The position numbers were made by a program, and so were the translations under genes. The notes beneath the pieces were generated by a model. The model worked only from the letters and a program-made list of their open reading frames with translations, was not told where the DNA came from and did not search any database. Below, piece by piece: positions 5,137 through 5,905 of a DNA stretch of 5,905 nucleotides; position 1 is the stretch's first letter, and each line of letters begins with the position of its first letter. The stretch lies in NCBI GenBank assembly GCA_025061865.1, contig JANXAA010000011.1, positions 2,742 through 8,646 of the forward strand, written 5' to 3'. The stretch comes from Acidobacteriota bacterium. Its GTDB lineage: Bacteria; Acidobacteriota; HRBIN11.

Positions 5137-5905
5137 CTACATTAACAAAAGCCTAGGCGTTTCGGGTGTCTCGGCCAGGCGGGCCCAGCTCTCAGACGGA
5201 TAGCGCCGCTTCAGGACCAGGAGTTCGGCTAGGGCTTTCAGGAAAACTCGGGGATGGGGCGGGCCGCCATCCCATTTCAGGTGGCGACGCAGGACGTACC
5301 AAATCGTATCGGCGTCGACGTCGCTGATGCTCACTTCAGGATAGGCAGCTCGGAAGAGGCGGACGATATAGACCGTCATACGGCGGAAGTCATCGTCCAG
5401 GAGGGGCCAGAGGATGAGGCGGTGAGTAGCTGGAACCATCGCCCGCCAGTCTTCTTCGGCGACTTGGAAGACGGGCGTGGCGGCGATGAAGAGACCCATG
5501 TAAGTCGGGTGTCGGTACGCATAGGGAAGAGGTCGGACGCCGCTGTGGACGAAGCCGTGGGCGTCCTTGTACGCCTGGTCGTTCTTGTCCCAGACCAGGC
5601 GGACAAGACGGTCCGTTCCGGGGCGATTCTGGGCCAGGGCAATGAGGCCCTTCAGCGTATTGAAGCCCCGGGCACGCTCGATGCGGAACCCGGCGTGACC
5701 GACGGTCTCCGCCTCGTCGATAAGGAGCACGAGGCCCTGGTAACCGAGGGCCCGGACGAGGGCCGACCAGCCGGAGAGGAGGTAACAAAGATGATCAGCC
5801 GCCGTCGAGTGGTCCAGCCAGGTCGGCCACTGGCTCATCCGGCGGGCGTTCAGGTCGGCGATGACCTCGCCCAGGAAGTCTTCCGGCGTGATGACCTCTA
5901 AATTC
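5137..5905 (-). CDS. AAA-type ATPase fragment, DUF2791 / BrxC-BrxD-like, N-terminus missing
   Basis: The minus-strand frame ends at TAG (5139-5137) and stays open to the right edge, giving 255 residues. Counting from the Met codon at 5838-5836, GYQGLVLLIDEAE (32-44) is a Walker B strand with its catalytic acidic pair, MGLFIAATPVF (114-124) fits a sensor-1 strand, LILWPLLDDDFRRM (141-154) is the usual helix start after it, and PHPRVFLKALAELL (195-208) matches the C-terminal PRxFxK segment of the DUF2791 (BREX BrxC/BrxD) ATPases, which are normally over 400 residues with a P-loop near the N-terminus. That P-loop is not here. The Met at 5838 has no ribosome-binding site and is likely internal. 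In BREX-type phage defence such proteins sit beside helicases or methylases; none is in the window, so a defence role is only suggested. The outermost codons look like elongation factor G (next entry). Confidence 0.72.
   Translation of the reverse strand, partial: NLEVITPEDFLGEVIADLNARRMSQWPTWLDHSTAADHLCYLLSGWSALVRALGYQGLVLLIDEAETVGHAGFRIERARGFNTLKGLIALAQNRPGTDRLVRLVWDKNDQAYKDAHGFVHSGVRPLPYAYRHPTYMGLFIAATPVFQVAEEDWRAMVPATHRLILWPLLDDDFRRMTVYIVRLFRAAYPEVSISDVDADTIWYVLRRHLKWDGGPPHPRVFLKALAELLVLKRRYPSESWARLAETPETPRLLLM
5839..5904 (-). other. Elongation factor G domain V-like segment fused in frame to the ATPase
   Basis: Reading the ATPase frame outward, the 22 codons before the Met read NLEV, then ITPEDFLGEVIADLNARR. 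Compare EF-G domain V, for example TTPEEYMGDVIGDLNARRG in Thermus as I recall it: ten identities and mostly conservative changes in 17 positions. EF-G would continue with Gly and a short basic/hydrophobic stretch; here it switches to MSQWPTWL and the ATPase. So the join, if real, is near 5838. The alternative is that a genuine ATPase linker happens to resemble EF-G; DUF2791 proteins often have a Leu-x-Gly-Glu stretch about this far before Walker B. Confidence 0.55.

Noticed and set aside
4880..5203. 107-codon plus-strand open frame
   Set aside because: No ribosome-binding site, runs through several hairpins and into the ATPase 3' end on the other strand; low-complexity translation.
5254..5901. 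215-codon plus-strand open frame
   Set aside because: Antisense to the ATPase frame, which has clear Walker B and C-terminal motifs; the plus-strand translation shows no recognisable domain.

Overview
The window is a GC-rich bacterial chromosomal segment. It carries five tightly spaced plus-strand genes, all ending in TAA, and one minus-strand gene that runs in from the right edge. Gene content is bacterial: PdxJ, a HemQ-type haem enzyme, a YchF-like NTPase and an M50 protease. GC-rich codon use and the HemQ (coproporphyrin) haem route would fit a deep-branching or thermophilic lineage such as Acidobacteriota, but nothing here fixes the taxon. No rRNA, tRNA, CRISPR array or intact insertion sequence was seen.

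Layout: (1) 1-641, the 3' part of an isocitrate/isopropylmalate/tartrate dehydrogenase-family gene. (2) 806-1486, a coproheme decarboxylase (HemQ)-like gene. (3) 1638-2639, a membrane-embedded site-2-type (M50) zinc protease. (4) 2811-3533, pdxJ, vitamin B6 synthesis. (5) 3802-4863, a divergent YchF/OLA1-like NTPase with a TGS domain and a degenerate switch II. (6) 4864-5136, a hairpin-rich non-coding stretch between convergent genes. (7) 5137-5905 on the minus strand, an N-terminally incomplete AAA-type ATPase resembling the DUF2791/BrxC-BrxD group. The genes do not form one pathway; the co-directional five are mostly housekeeping genes and may be separate or loosely coupled transcription units.

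The most striking feature lies between the genes. Each of the four spacers on the plus-strand side carries degenerate short-period repeats (7 nt in the first three, 8 nt in the fourth). They begin at or just after a stop codon in one orientation and recur in inverted orientation before the next gene, so each spacer can fold across itself. Two ribosome-binding sites (hemQ and pdxJ) also lie in local hairpins that could hide them.

The second oddity is at the right edge. The reading frame of the ATPase continues outward into a stretch of about 20 residues that reads like the domain V motif of elongation factor G. This suggests a chimera, either a real fusion or rearrangement or an assembly join. 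I could not compute folds or searches; such claims are marked as inference.
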